A DNA stretch of 64,000 bases from Nepenthes gracilis (Eukaryota > Streptophyta > Magnoliopsida > Caryophyllales > Nepenthaceae), in assembly GCA_033239525.1 (NCBI GenBank), contig BSYO01000004.1, forward strand, positions 16,096,037 to 16,160,036. The letters run 5' to 3'. The notes below the pieces were generated by a model that ran no database searches, was not told the DNA's origin, and saw nothing but the letters and a program-made list of their open reading frames with translations. This document shows, in pieces, positions 54,468-63,644 of this stretch; the first letter of the stretch is position 1, and each line of letters starts with the position of its first letter. Made by a program: the position numbers and the translations under genes.

Positions 54468-57400
54468 TTATATATTCCAACGCCTAACCAGCATGCGGTT
54501 AGGGCAACCAACAGCGGGTAAGGAATTCTTCAGCTTGTCACGAACAACGCTTGAGATCTGGGAGGAGATATGGGAAACATCCTTATAGGAGGATTTTTCA
54601 AAAACACGATTATTTCGTTCTCTCCAAATATAATAAACAGTGGCCGCCAGGGAGATCCGCTTGGAAAGGGCAATGAGGTTCTTGCCTTTCCACATTTGCG
54701 CCGCCCAATCAACATTTTGGGACCACGAGGGGTAAGGCCAATGGATGCCAGCGATCCGTTGGATAGAGGTCCACATGGAGGATGAGAAGGGGCAAGAGAA
54801 AAAAAGATGGTCATGCTTTTCAACATAAGAATCACAAAGAGAACAAGTAAGTGAGAGGTTGGAAACACCGTGAACACGGTCAGAGGTATTAAGCCGGCCT
54901 TTTATTGCCAACCAAAGGGTGAAAGAGTGGGCAGGGATATGGAAGGGATCCCAAACAAGATTGGTCCAGATCAGCTTCGGTTTGGGTGGGTGAAGTAGGA
55001 GGTAGGCAGACTTAGACGAGAAAACGCCATTAGGGCTCCCAGCCCATCTCAAGGAGTCCTTTTGCTCATTGTTTGGAAAATAATGGGGCATGTTTGTAGC
55101 GAGACTAGACACCTCCTGATCAAAAGGATTAGGCCAGGCCCACTGGTCATCTTTGATTATCTGATAAACCTTGCTGTCCCAAGATAAACCAGTGACCGTA
55201 CGAATACGATCCGTGCAAACCCTAATGAGCGGGCCATCAGGGTGCCAATTGTCATGCCAAATAAAGGAGTCAACGCCATCACCAATAATCTTTATAGTAT
55301 GCGAGCACATGAACGGACGAAGTTTCATGATCTTCTTCCAGCTCCAAGGGGCCGAATCAGGAACTTTGAGGGTCCAGATGCACCGGTCCTTGATTCTAGT
55401 CTTGTGGATCCATGAAGACCAAGCCGATTCAGGGTCTTTAGACATGAGGCGCCAAAGAAGCTTACAGATGAGAGCTTTATTTTGTGCCTGCAAATTCTGA
55501 GCCCCAACCCACCTTCACTCTTAGGGTAGCAAAGATCGGACCATGCCACTTTTGCATTAGCCTTACCGTCCGTAGAACCATTCCAGAGGAAACGCCTCAA
55601 TATGCAGTCAATCTGGTTAAGAATAGATGTGGGTAAAATGAAAATTGAAGCCCAATAGAGGTGAATCGTAGAGAGGATCGAGGACACCAGTTGAAGGCGG
55701 CCCCCGAAGGAAAGCCATCTGTTTTTCCATGATTTGATGCGGCAGGTAATTTTCTCAGTGAGGGCCTTACAGTCCCGAATAGACAGCCTAGTAGATATCA
55801 GAGGAACGCCAAGGTATCTAATGGGGAGGGATCCAACTTTGAACCCCAGGCTGTCAGCAATATTCTGATTAAGGGATTGGTCTTTAGAGCAGAGGAAAAC
55901 CTCACTCTTGTTTGTGTTTGCTGACAGACCAGAGAGCCAAGAGAACTCCTCAAGGCAATCCTTGAGGATACGGATAGAATAGACGTCAGCATGAGAGAAG
56001 AGGAGCATGTCATCGGCAAAGGCTAGCATGACAGTATGGGTCGCTTCACACTTTCAGTGAAATGTGAACTCATTGTTCCTACGAGTCTTGGAGACAATGA
56101 TCCCGTTCAAAACCTCCATAGCCAGGACAAAAAGGTAAGGAGAAATGGGATCACCTTGATGAAGACCCTTACCCCCTTTAAAAAACCCCACCGCTTTACC
56201 ATTTATATTTACGGAGTACGAGGGGGTGGTAATACATTCCCTAATCCAGTTTATCATTTTGGGCGGAAAATTCATGATGGTTAGAACATTGATAATGAAA
56301 TAATGAAATAGGCTTTCATGAGGTCAATTTTCATATTGCAACAGTGATACATAGAAGCTCTTGGGCAAGAATGGTCAATTTTCGCCACAAATTTGGCACT
56401 TATCAACAAGAGGTAAAGTCATCTTTGATTTGCAATAAGGAGATGACTTTGTATATGGAGAAGAAATGGGACGAAAATGTTGACCAACCGAGGAGACTTG
56501 ATTTTGGCGTCCCGCAATTCATTTGCTTGAGGAGCATTCCATGATTGAAAAAATCACCAATGGCTTCACAAACAGAAGGGCCGATGATATCCCACGACTC
56601 CTTATAGAAAAGGGAGCTAAAACCATCAGCCCCGGGGCCCGATAGTCGCCTATGGAAAAGATCACTTTATGGATTTCATCATCACTTACCGAGGCCACAA
56701 GATGGTCCATAAGGGATGTAGGCACAGTATTAAGAATGTAAGGACGAAGCCTAACCGCATCAGCCGAACCGTACGTTCGGCCCAGTCCAAGAGCTTTTCT
56801 AAAGTGGTCCACAATTAGATTCTGAACGTTTTCAATACCTTTGGTAGGATTCTCGTCTTGATCAAGGAGGGAATAAATCCGATTCTTATTGTTATTACCG
56901 TTGTGAGTCCTAAAAAAGAATTTATTGCACGATCACCCTCCTTGATCCACCTTATCTTAGCTTTTTGCTTAGTAAAGTCGACTTCCTTGGCCAGAGCAGC
57001 GTGGTAATCGTCCTTACAGCGACGCTCCTCAAGAGAACTAGAGGGAGTTTGACGTTGGATCACTTCAAGCTTCTCCCTAGTACGGATGACCACCTCGTGA
57101 ACATCACCCTCATGGGCGTTGAGCGCTTTCAGAGAAATTTTAACCTGCTTAAGTTTGGACACAAGCCTAAACATTGGTGAGCCATTGATGTTTTCCGACC
57201 AGGCATCGGCAACCAAGGGGAGAAATTTCGGGGATTTGGTAAGGAAATTATTGAAACGAAAAAGACCGTGATATCTGGGTGGATCGCCAACCGGGATGAG
57301 AATACAGGCCGAGTGGTCAGAGAGCCTGGGAGGGGGGAAAAAGGCTTTAGCTCTACGAAATTTGTCAAACCAAGACCCATTGGCGACAACACGATCAAGC

Positions 57401-57996
57401 TTTCTGTAGATGCGAAGGGATGAGTCACGCCCATCATTCCAGGTATAATGCATGCCATCATGACACACATCGTTAAGATCGCAGTCTCTAAGACAATTTT
57501 CAAGCTCGATTGAGCTTTTGTTATGCCAAACCCCTCCCAGGGCCTCGGATGCGAACCGGATAGCATTGAAATCCCCGAGGGCCGCCCAAGGGAGGTCGCC
57601 CGGATGGTTAGACACGGCGCGAAGGCTATCCCATAGGAGCCTACGGGAAATTTCTGAGTTTGCACCATAAATGAAGGACAAAATGCAACGGGTATTCTCC
57701 TCAAGGAGCAGGACATCAAGATGGACGACTTGATCCTCAGAGGAAAGAATGTTGCACGAAATCAGATTGGGATCCCAACCAACCCAAATCCGACCACCAG
57801 AACACGAAGAGTAATTCATAAACCAAGACCAGTTAGGTTTGATTCTAGTGGAGACAGCCACAGAGTTTCGTTCCGCAACCTTGGTCTCCACTAAGCCAAC
57901 GATACTACACCTGTGGGATGAAATGAGGCTGCAGACTTCGTGGGCTTTTACACTCCCATTAAGTCCCCTCACATTCCAGCAGGCAATATTAGTCAT
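54468..57996 (-). pseudogene. LINE ORF2 (endonuclease, RT, zf-RVT), broken
   Basis: The first 393 codons (57996-56815) are open and hold an intact-looking endonuclease: WNVRGLN (7-13), VETK (36-39), GDFN (141-144) and SDHS (226-229). After 56815 the frame shifts. The RT N-terminal part is damaged at 56290-56520, where unrelated sequence replaces the GDFRPI region. The HQGDPISPYLF block lies near 56160, followed by a stop where tryptophan is expected (about 56055). FADD is at 56020-56009, and zf-RVT with DHLFFSCPFSSSMW is in the frame 55493-54468, ending RRW. No RNase H. Confidence 0.85.
56376..56516. other. Foreign filler of about 140 bp replacing part of the RT domain
   Basis: The text starting after GGTCAATTTT (56374) does not fit ORF2 in any frame and differs from all other LINE copies in the window. 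GGTCAATTTT also occurs at 56327, just inside the LINE side, so repair by microhomology or template switching is likely. About 200 bp of ORF2 expected here are missing. Origin unknown. Confidence 0.6.
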
Positions 57997-59954
57997 GGGT
58001 TAGGGCTGAGGGGGGGGGAAGGATTTTTAACCCCCCGAGTTTTTTTTCGAATTTTACGGGAAGAGCCACGGCCCCCAATGTTTGTTGGTGGGCCACCATT
58101 TGTCGAACAGCCAATGGGGCCCAACACAGAGGCACAAGGATAGGTGCCATTTGGCGGGTCAGGGGAGGAAGAAGAGCAAGGATTAATCGCTTCAATCAAT
58201 CCAGGGGCTGAGGAAGCTCTTTCAAGCTTCATAGGGGGCGAACAGGGGGGCTCCAAAACACGGTTTGGACAACTAGGTCCAGGGGGAGGAGGTGAGCAGG
58301 GAAGAAGACAGGACGAGTCAACACCGTCATTGTCAATAAGCAGATCCGGGGCGGCAAGGGCCGAGACGTGCTCCTTCTCAGAAGCATGACCCTCGAGACT
58401 AGGAGGAGAGACTTGATCACATCGAAGGGGCAGTGCAGGAGCACTCAGAACGGGGCATTCAGATAATTCATTTGTAGAATCCGCTTGTAAGGCCATAAAC
58501 GAGTTAGAGGTCGTTATAGCCTTAGGGACTATGTCCATGGACGCGGAGGCAGCCACAACAGGATTTTTTGAACGGGGAGGCGATCGAGACGGAACAGAGG
58601 AGGTTGAGATGTCCCGAGAAGGGGCACCCTTCTTGGGAACCCAAGAAGGTTTAATTGGGTGATTCGAAGTCCTGCGCGAATCGGGCCCGCCCCTACGCGA
58701 CGGCATATGAAGGTACTCAATTTTGATATCACAGAGATGTTCATTGAGTTCACCGGGCCTTCCTTTTGTCCGAATCTTAACAGAATTCGGTCTGGGGGCA
58801 TTGATCCCCAATTCAACGCATACCCTGGCGTAACCCAAGCGCTCAAGCTTTTCAGTGACCGGATCTAAAAAGAGGGGTTTGCCAACCGCACTCGCAATCC
58901 AGTTTAACCCCAGTGGGGTCCAGTATTCAACCGGGATCCCAAAAAGTGAAATCCAGGTAGGAAAGGATTTGTGTTCCTCCCGGGTCAGAATCATACCAGG
59001 CCACCAATGTTTAAGGAAAAACGGATGACCAGCGATCGTCCACGTGCCATTAGCCAAACATTTTTCAAGCATGGAAGTAGATGAAAATCTAAAGAAATAA
59101 AACCCCGATTCGTTACAAGCCACATGTTGTAGCTCAAATCTCTTCCAAATTTTCATGGTGATATAGTTAACCACATTGAAGTGAACAGGGTTGCCGATGA
59201 AATATCCAACAAGGGTTGGACCCCACATGTCCTCCCCCTGTTTGGTGACCTCGGGAGGGGGGGATAAAATGATATTCTCCGAATCTGAAATATTTGGTGG
59301 AAAAAATTTAAGGGAACATTTACCTCCAAAGGCCCTTTGCTCAACAACGGATGACCATGAGGAGCCTGACGGGCAGGAGACGTGAGCACCTCCAGGGCTG
59401 GAAGAGGCAGCACTGGGCAAGACAGAGGCACCAGGCAACTGATGAAACACCTCAGCCAGACCAACTGAAGCAGGTTTATGGGGAGCCTCAACCAAGATGC
59501 TTGAAGAAGACAGCATAGGAGAGGACTGGAAAGCTGCTGGCAATCTGCTGCCCGACCCAATCAGCAACCCAGCAGGGGATCCAGGGGGGCCAGAAGAGGG
59601 ATCGTCAGGGCAAGGCATACGGCCCAGAGCAGATTCAGGAATTCCAGGAGCCAATGGAGGCTCGGCAGGTAATCCATGAGAACAGCAGGGTAGGGTCTCA
59701 GAAGAATATGACACCAAATGATCACAATGGCCCTGCACAGGGCAGAGAACACCAGTTCTATTTAGCAACCCGAGAGAATGAGTAGCCAGGATGGGAGGGG
59801 GGCCAGCAGGGCAACAGGGTTGAGGTGCGCACCCGGCAACCCCATCAATGACTGACGTCCTCTGCGAGCCTTCAACAGATACTCCAGCCTCAGAGTTGGG
59901 AGCAGACAAACTAGCAGAGTCCTGACTCGCAGCGGTCGGGAACGATTCGAACAA
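57993..59954 (-). CDS. LINE ORF1 protein, DUF4283 (653 codons open)
   Basis: The longest open frame in the window. Residues 1-195 are a Ser/Pro-rich low-complexity leader. Residues about 200-345 are DUF4283: SLKFFPPNISDSENII, PTLVGYFIGNPVHF, KIWKRFELQHVACNE, FYFFRFSSTSMLEKCL, WTIAGHPFFLKHWWPGM and LNWIASAVGKPLFLDP. IKIEYLH ends the domain and no CCHC follows. The rest is a Pro/Ser-rich linker ending SPPLSPNP. The frame 60313-59762 starts at the conserved GC-core ATG and could be the original N-terminus, now out of frame; the start at 59954 is therefore uncertain. Its TGA overlaps the ORF2 ATG (ATGA, 57996-57993). Confidence 0.7.
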   Translation of the reverse strand: MFESFPTAASQDSASLSAPNSEAGVSVEGSQRTSVIDGVAGCAPQPCCPAGPPPILATHSLGLLNRTGVLCPVQGHCDHLVSYSSETLPCCSHGLPAEPPLAPGIPESALGRMPCPDDPSSGPPGSPAGLLIGSGSRLPAAFQSSPMLSSSSILVEAPHKPASVGLAEVFHQLPGASVLPSAASSSPGGAHVSCPSGSSWSSVVEQRAFGGKCSLKFFPPNISDSENIILSPPPEVTKQGEDMWGPTLVGYFIGNPVHFNVVNYITMKIWKRFELQHVACNESGFYFFRFSSTSMLEKCLANGTWTIAGHPFFLKHWWPGMILTREEHKSFPTWISLFGIPVEYWTPLGLNWIASAVGKPLFLDPVTEKLERLGYARVCVELGINAPRPNSVKIRTKGRPGELNEHLCDIKIEYLHMPSRRGGPDSRRTSNHPIKPSWVPKKGAPSRDISTSSVPSRSPPRSKNPVVAASASMDIVPKAITTSNSFMALQADSTNELSECPVLSAPALPLRCDQVSPPSLEGHASEKEHVSALAAPDLLIDNDGVDSSCLLPCSPPPPGPSCPNRVLEPPCSPPMKLERASSAPGLIEAINPCSSSSPDPPNGTYPCASVLGPIGCSTNGGPPTNIGGRGSSRKIRKKTRGVKNPSPPLSPNP

Positions 59955-60371
59955 AACCCCAACAGGGGCGCAGAGGGATGAAAGGGAGGGCGAGGGAGGG
60001 CCGGGATTGACGACGGCATCCGACGAAGGAGAGACGGATGGAACAGAGAGGGCCTCCAGAATTGAATGGCTGCAACGTCTCGGGCGACCACGTCCTTTGA
60101 CGGCAGAGAGGGGGGGAAGTCAGGTTCGGATGACGCTGAGGGGTGGAGCAGGGAGGAGGATGGTGAAATCTGGACGGATGATGGCCATGGGGTGGCAGGG
60201 CGCGGGAAGGGGGGGGAATAAGGGGCCGAGGAAGCTGGAAGAGAAGGTTCGAGGGGGGTAGAAGACGAGGAATACTCAGAGATGCGGGCAGGTGGTGTGA
60301 CAACCGGCGCCATGGGCGCCGGCGAGGACGGAAGGAGGCGGGAAGGGCAGATTTCAAAATCGCAAGGAACG

Positions 60372-61595
60372 GTTGCTTAACGTGATCAGAATCCATCTCC
60401 TCTAATTCCATATCCTTAGAGGCAAAGGTCACCTCCTTCAAAATTGCCTTGGCATCAACAGAACCAGAATCGCACCTCAGAGATGGGACAGGCTCAGATG
60501 GGGTAGAGACCATCGGTCTTGAGGGGGAAGACCCAACATAAGCCGCATTACCACCAGAAAAAGGAGTAGTAGGAGATTTCGGATCCTCTGTCTCCAAAAC
60601 AGAGCAGCTCTGATTGGAGGAACAGCCCTTCGATCCACCAGACGGTTTCCAGTGATACAATACCACCACCTCAGCTGTCGAAAGGGGCAGCTCAGATCCC
60701 ATTGATACTCTAATCTTATCAGGGAGGATGGATTCCCGATCCACTTCCACACAGATCTGTGCGGTGTGCAAATGATCCAGTCTAGCAGTTCGAGGGTCAA
60801 GACAGAGTGAACGCCCCACATGACTTGCAATCCAACTCAATCCCATCGGTGTCCAAAACTCAAATGGAACATTAATAAGACTGATCCAAACAGGGACGAT
60901 CTTCTGGGAATCCTGGTTCAACACCATGCCAGGAGACCATCGTTTGAGGAATAAGGATTTCCTCCGAAAAGTCCAAGGACCGTGTGCCAAGCAAGCAGAC
61001 AAATGATCCTCAGAATCGAAACTGAAGAAGAAAAAACCTTGACCATTTGTAGCAACGTGGTTAAGCCCAAATCTAGCCATATGCTACTAGCAATGGAGCT
61101 CACTGCCACAAAATGGGGAGGCTTTTCTGAGAAATACCCAACCAGGGTGGAGCCCCAGTATTCTTGACATTGCTGGGTGACTTCCTCCGGAGGAGAATGG
61201 AGGGGATTGACGCCGTCGAGGGGAGGGGGAGGGAAAAATTTCAGAGTGTCAAAAGGATTCACACTCCGGTTTTGAGAGAACCGAGCCCTAGAAATGGGAT
61301 TGGGAAGGTTTGAAGACAAACCAGATTTCTTCTTGGTGACGTCCGCCCAAGAAAGAGGAGCAGATCCGTCATGCTCACGATCGTTCCCGAGTCCATCAGA
61401 TTTCAGGGAAGATAGGAAAGTAGCATCTGGAGCCGGAGAAAGGGAGACAGCCGACCGCCTAAGCTTCGGGAAATCGCTCGCTTCAGCCTGCCTCAACTCA
61501 TGGAGAACGGAGGTCGAAGGAGAATGAGGGCCTAGGGAGACGAGGCCAGAGGGCGGGCCAGAGGGGACCCCCGGTAGCCCAACCATGGCCGGCAT
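60372..61595 (-). pseudogene. LINE ORF1 (DUF4283), one frameshift, truncated
   Basis: The first frame (61595-61080) runs from the GC-core ATG through APLSWADVTKKKSG, FDTLKFFPPPPLDG and GSTLVGYFSEKPPHFVAV. A frameshift near 61078 moves the rest to the frame 61080-60372: MARFGLNHVATNGQGFFFFSFDSE, GPWTFRRKSLFLKRW, WTPMGLSWIASHVG and VLYHWKPSG. The acidic linker then stops at the insertion. No CCHC. Confidence 0.82.
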
Positions 61596-61680
61596 CGGCG
61601 CCGCCGAAGGCGGAAGGAGCGCTTGGATTGAGTTCGAATTTGAAATTGCAAACGAGGAGAGAAGAGAGATCCACGCAATG
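60372..61680 (-). mobile_element. 5' part of a minus-strand LINE
   Basis: 5'UTR (61680-61590) with TCTCTCTTCTCTCC, AATTTCAAATTCGAA and GGCGGCGCCGATGCCGGCCATGG. ORF1 follows until it is cut at 60372 by the LINE to its left. Same subfamily as the element at 36083-43017. The remainder of the element is not identifiable. Confidence 0.75.
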
Positions 61681-61963
61681 ATTTCACGGCAGAGTCCGGA
61701 GTGGAAAATTTCCGGAGTGCATTTTGCGGAGTGTATTTTCCGAAGTGCCTTTGGCCGGAGAGCAATTTGCCGGTGTGCTTTTGCCGGAGTGCATTTTGCA
61801 TGTTCCCTTCCTTTGCCTGGAATGCAAAAGAATCCGAAGTGCTCTGAATCCGGAGTGAATTGGTCGGAGTGATTGGGACGGAGGGTCGCAGGACGGAGTG
61901 ATTGGGACGGAGTGTTGCAGTATCCTGAGTGAGAAAATTCCGGAGTGCATTGGACGGAGTGAT

Positions 61964-62878
61964 TTTTTTTTTTTGGTAAGTAAGTTAAATGAATTAAATG
62001 GAGTTAAAAAAACAAAACGATATTCTAAATCAAAGTGTTTTGCCAACTTTGATTTAGAATAATGAGCTAGGGCATTCCCCGAACAACAACATGAAAAGGA
62101 TCATGAAAAGAGTAACTGAAACCTCACCAGGTGAGACTACCAGTACAGACCATACAAATATAAATAATAAAAAAACAAAAGCTAAAGTGCCACGTAAGTA
62201 GCAACCACAAAAGGGGAAATCCAACCACAACCTCCAAAATCTGCAGGCTGGATGAGATAGCAAGAGGCCCATAAGCTACTCGGCACTTTTGATCAACACC
62301 AGCAGCATTTTCCATACTTCAAAAGCAAAGGACGTGGTACAGCAAAATCAAAAGCATGCTGGGCGAAAAACAGACTCTCGATGTAGTTGACCACCCAATG
62401 AAGCAGCCGAGCCAAGCATCAACACCAACTCCCAGAGGCAAAATGCAAAGGGTCAACCGAATGCCAGCATCGCAAATTTACCCATCCTGCCATTTGGCAT
62501 AGCAGCAGAAGAGAACAAACAACATGGGCATCATACATAGAACATCAAAAACCAGGTGCGTCCGGCAACAATTTGGCAGCTAGGCAGATTTGCAAAAACT
62601 CTAGCCAGCAGCATCTCAACGACCGGAACAGCAATATCACTACCACCGCCTCAGCATAACAATTGGACTCCCAATCCAAATCACTACCAATTTTGCAATA
62701 GGAGAAACAGAATATGCCTCATCACGCTAGCATGAGGACACTGAATCAGACTGCGTTTTCTCATCAGCATCTCAATACTATCAATTAAAAAAAAAAACAG
62801 CAATAATTTCAAGGGACAAAACAGATGACAGCAACATCACATATCAACCACACCAGCAGTAACAGAGCCCAATCCCCA
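61964..62878 (-). mobile_element. 915-bp minus element with perfect 15-bp terminal hairpin
   Basis: 16-bp TSD (CATTGGACGGAGTGAT) at 61948-61963 and 62879-62894. T-run, GGTAAGTAAG, then a hairpin whose arms (62022-62036 and 62046-62060, ATTCTAAATCAAAGT) pair perfectly around the loop GTTTTGCCA. The stem sequence is unrelated to that of most other copies. The CATTCCCCGAACAAC block and a CAGCA-type body follow. Confidence 0.92.
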
Positions 62879-62996
62879 CATTGGACGGAGTGATGCAGAG
62901 TCCGGGGCGGAAAATTTCGGAGTGCAATTCTGCGGAGTGTATTTTCCGAAGCGCTTTTGGACGGAGTGCAATTTGCCGGAGTGCATTCTGCATGTT

Positions 62997-63164
62997 TTCT
63001 GCAGACTGTTCCTCCTAGAGGTTTGTCTTTTTTGATTAAGAATTGCTCGGGGAATGCCCTAGCATGTTATGCATTATCTCCAAGTCAAAATACTTGGTTT
63101 TAATGCATAGGTTATGTAATTTTTTTCTTCCATGAATCCAAAATACTTACTTAAAAAAAAAAAA
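62997..63164 (+). mobile_element. 168-bp tail-only insertion
   Basis: 14-bp TSD with one mismatch (GCATTCTGCATGTT at 62983-62996, GCATTTTGCATGTT at 63165-63178). It contains the CTCCTAGAGG block, GCTCGGGGAATGCC, the terminal stem-loop (about 63068-63107) and CTTACTTA plus A-run. It interrupts the CGGAGTG array. Confidence 0.88.
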
Positions 63165-63400
63165 GCATTTTGCATGTTCCCTTCCCTTGCCTGGAATGCG
63201 AAAGAATCCGGAGTGCTTTGAATCCGGAGTGAATTGGACAGAGTGCTTGGGACGGAGTGTCGCAGGACGGAGTGCTTGGGACGGAGTGTTGCAGTATCCG
63301 GAGTGAAAATTCGGAGTGCTTTTTGCGGAGTGTAATTTTCCGAAATGCTTTTGGCCGGAGTACAATGTGACGGAGTGACCTGTTGCCGGAGTGCATTTTG

Positions 63401-63641
63401 GTTTCAGGGGTTGGAAAGCGGCGCTTTCCCTCTGGGTTGTGAAGTTATATTTTCCAATTTCTATAGATTCTGTAGAACGTTGGCCTCCTAGAGGCTGTTA
63501 TGTACCTTTGGATGTACTAGTTGCTTGGGGTATGCCCCAGCCGGTTATGTTTTATCCCCAAGTCAAATTACTTGGTGATAAAACATCAAATTTATAATTC
63601 TTTCTCACTTTAATCCAAAATACTTACTTACCAAAAAAAAA
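63401..63641 (+). mobile_element. TGCTG-type 3' terminal module joined to the CGGAGTG array
   Basis: Contains the hairpin GGAAAGCGGCGCTTTCC (63413-63429), the GTTGGCCTCCTAGAGG block, GGGGTATGCCCCAGC, a 17-bp terminal stem (63547-63563 with 63570-63586, one mismatch) and CTTACTTACC plus A10. No TSD separates it from the CGGAGTG repeats. The junction lies in TGCATTTTGG, also present at the matching place of the element at 19276 (about 19530), so this looks like a switch between two 3'UTR classes. Confidence 0.78.
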
Positions 63642-63644
63642 AGA

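Larger units (their letters stand above)
51768..60371 (-). mobile_element. Longest L1-type LINE copy: ORF1, ORF2 and 2.7-kb 3'UTR
   Basis: In element sense: 5'UTR with GGCGCCCATGGCGCC (about 60300-60315), ORF1 (59954-57993), ORF2 (57996-54468), then a 3'UTR with (TTTA)n (54440-54470), A-tracts (54175-54240) and a long TGCTG-rich body to the tail at 51768 (T-run, GGTAATTAAG). It interrupts the ORF1 of another minus-strand LINE at 60372. I did not find a matching TSD, so the single-element reading of the 3'UTR is likely, not proven. Confidence 0.75.
61684..63400 (+). repeat. CGGAGTG array with higher-order repeat, split by two insertions
   Basis: Own sequence is 61684-61963, 62895-62996 and 63179-63400. 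Short units (CCGGAGTGCATTTTG-like, 15-25 bp) are organised in a larger unit of roughly 220 bp. The order GCAGAGTCCGG, TGCGGAGTGTATTTTCCGAA, GCATGTTCCCTTCC, CCTGGAATGC and GACGGAGTG recurs at 61691, at 62895 (completed at 63179) and partly at 63290. No coding. Confidence 0.78.

Noticed and set aside
54022..54588. 188-codon plus frame with Phe/Leu-rich stretches
   Set aside because: It crosses simple T-tracts and the antisense of the LINE ORF2 end; purely compositional.
56344..56544. Small 66-codon host gene in the filler
   Set aside because: The frame begins and ends in LINE-derived sequence and only its middle is foreign; no recognisable domain.
51010..60380. TSDs for the elements starting at 51024 and 51768
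   Set aside because: I looked for the flanks (GCCAAATCCACCAC, GAGCCAAGGATTC) at candidate 5' ends, including 60372, and found no match, so these borders stay unconfirmed.
61684..63400. CRISPR-like array from regularly recurring CGGAGTG
   Set aside because: Unit length and spacing vary, repeats are degenerate, there are no unique spacers of constant length, and the context is a plant retrotransposon.
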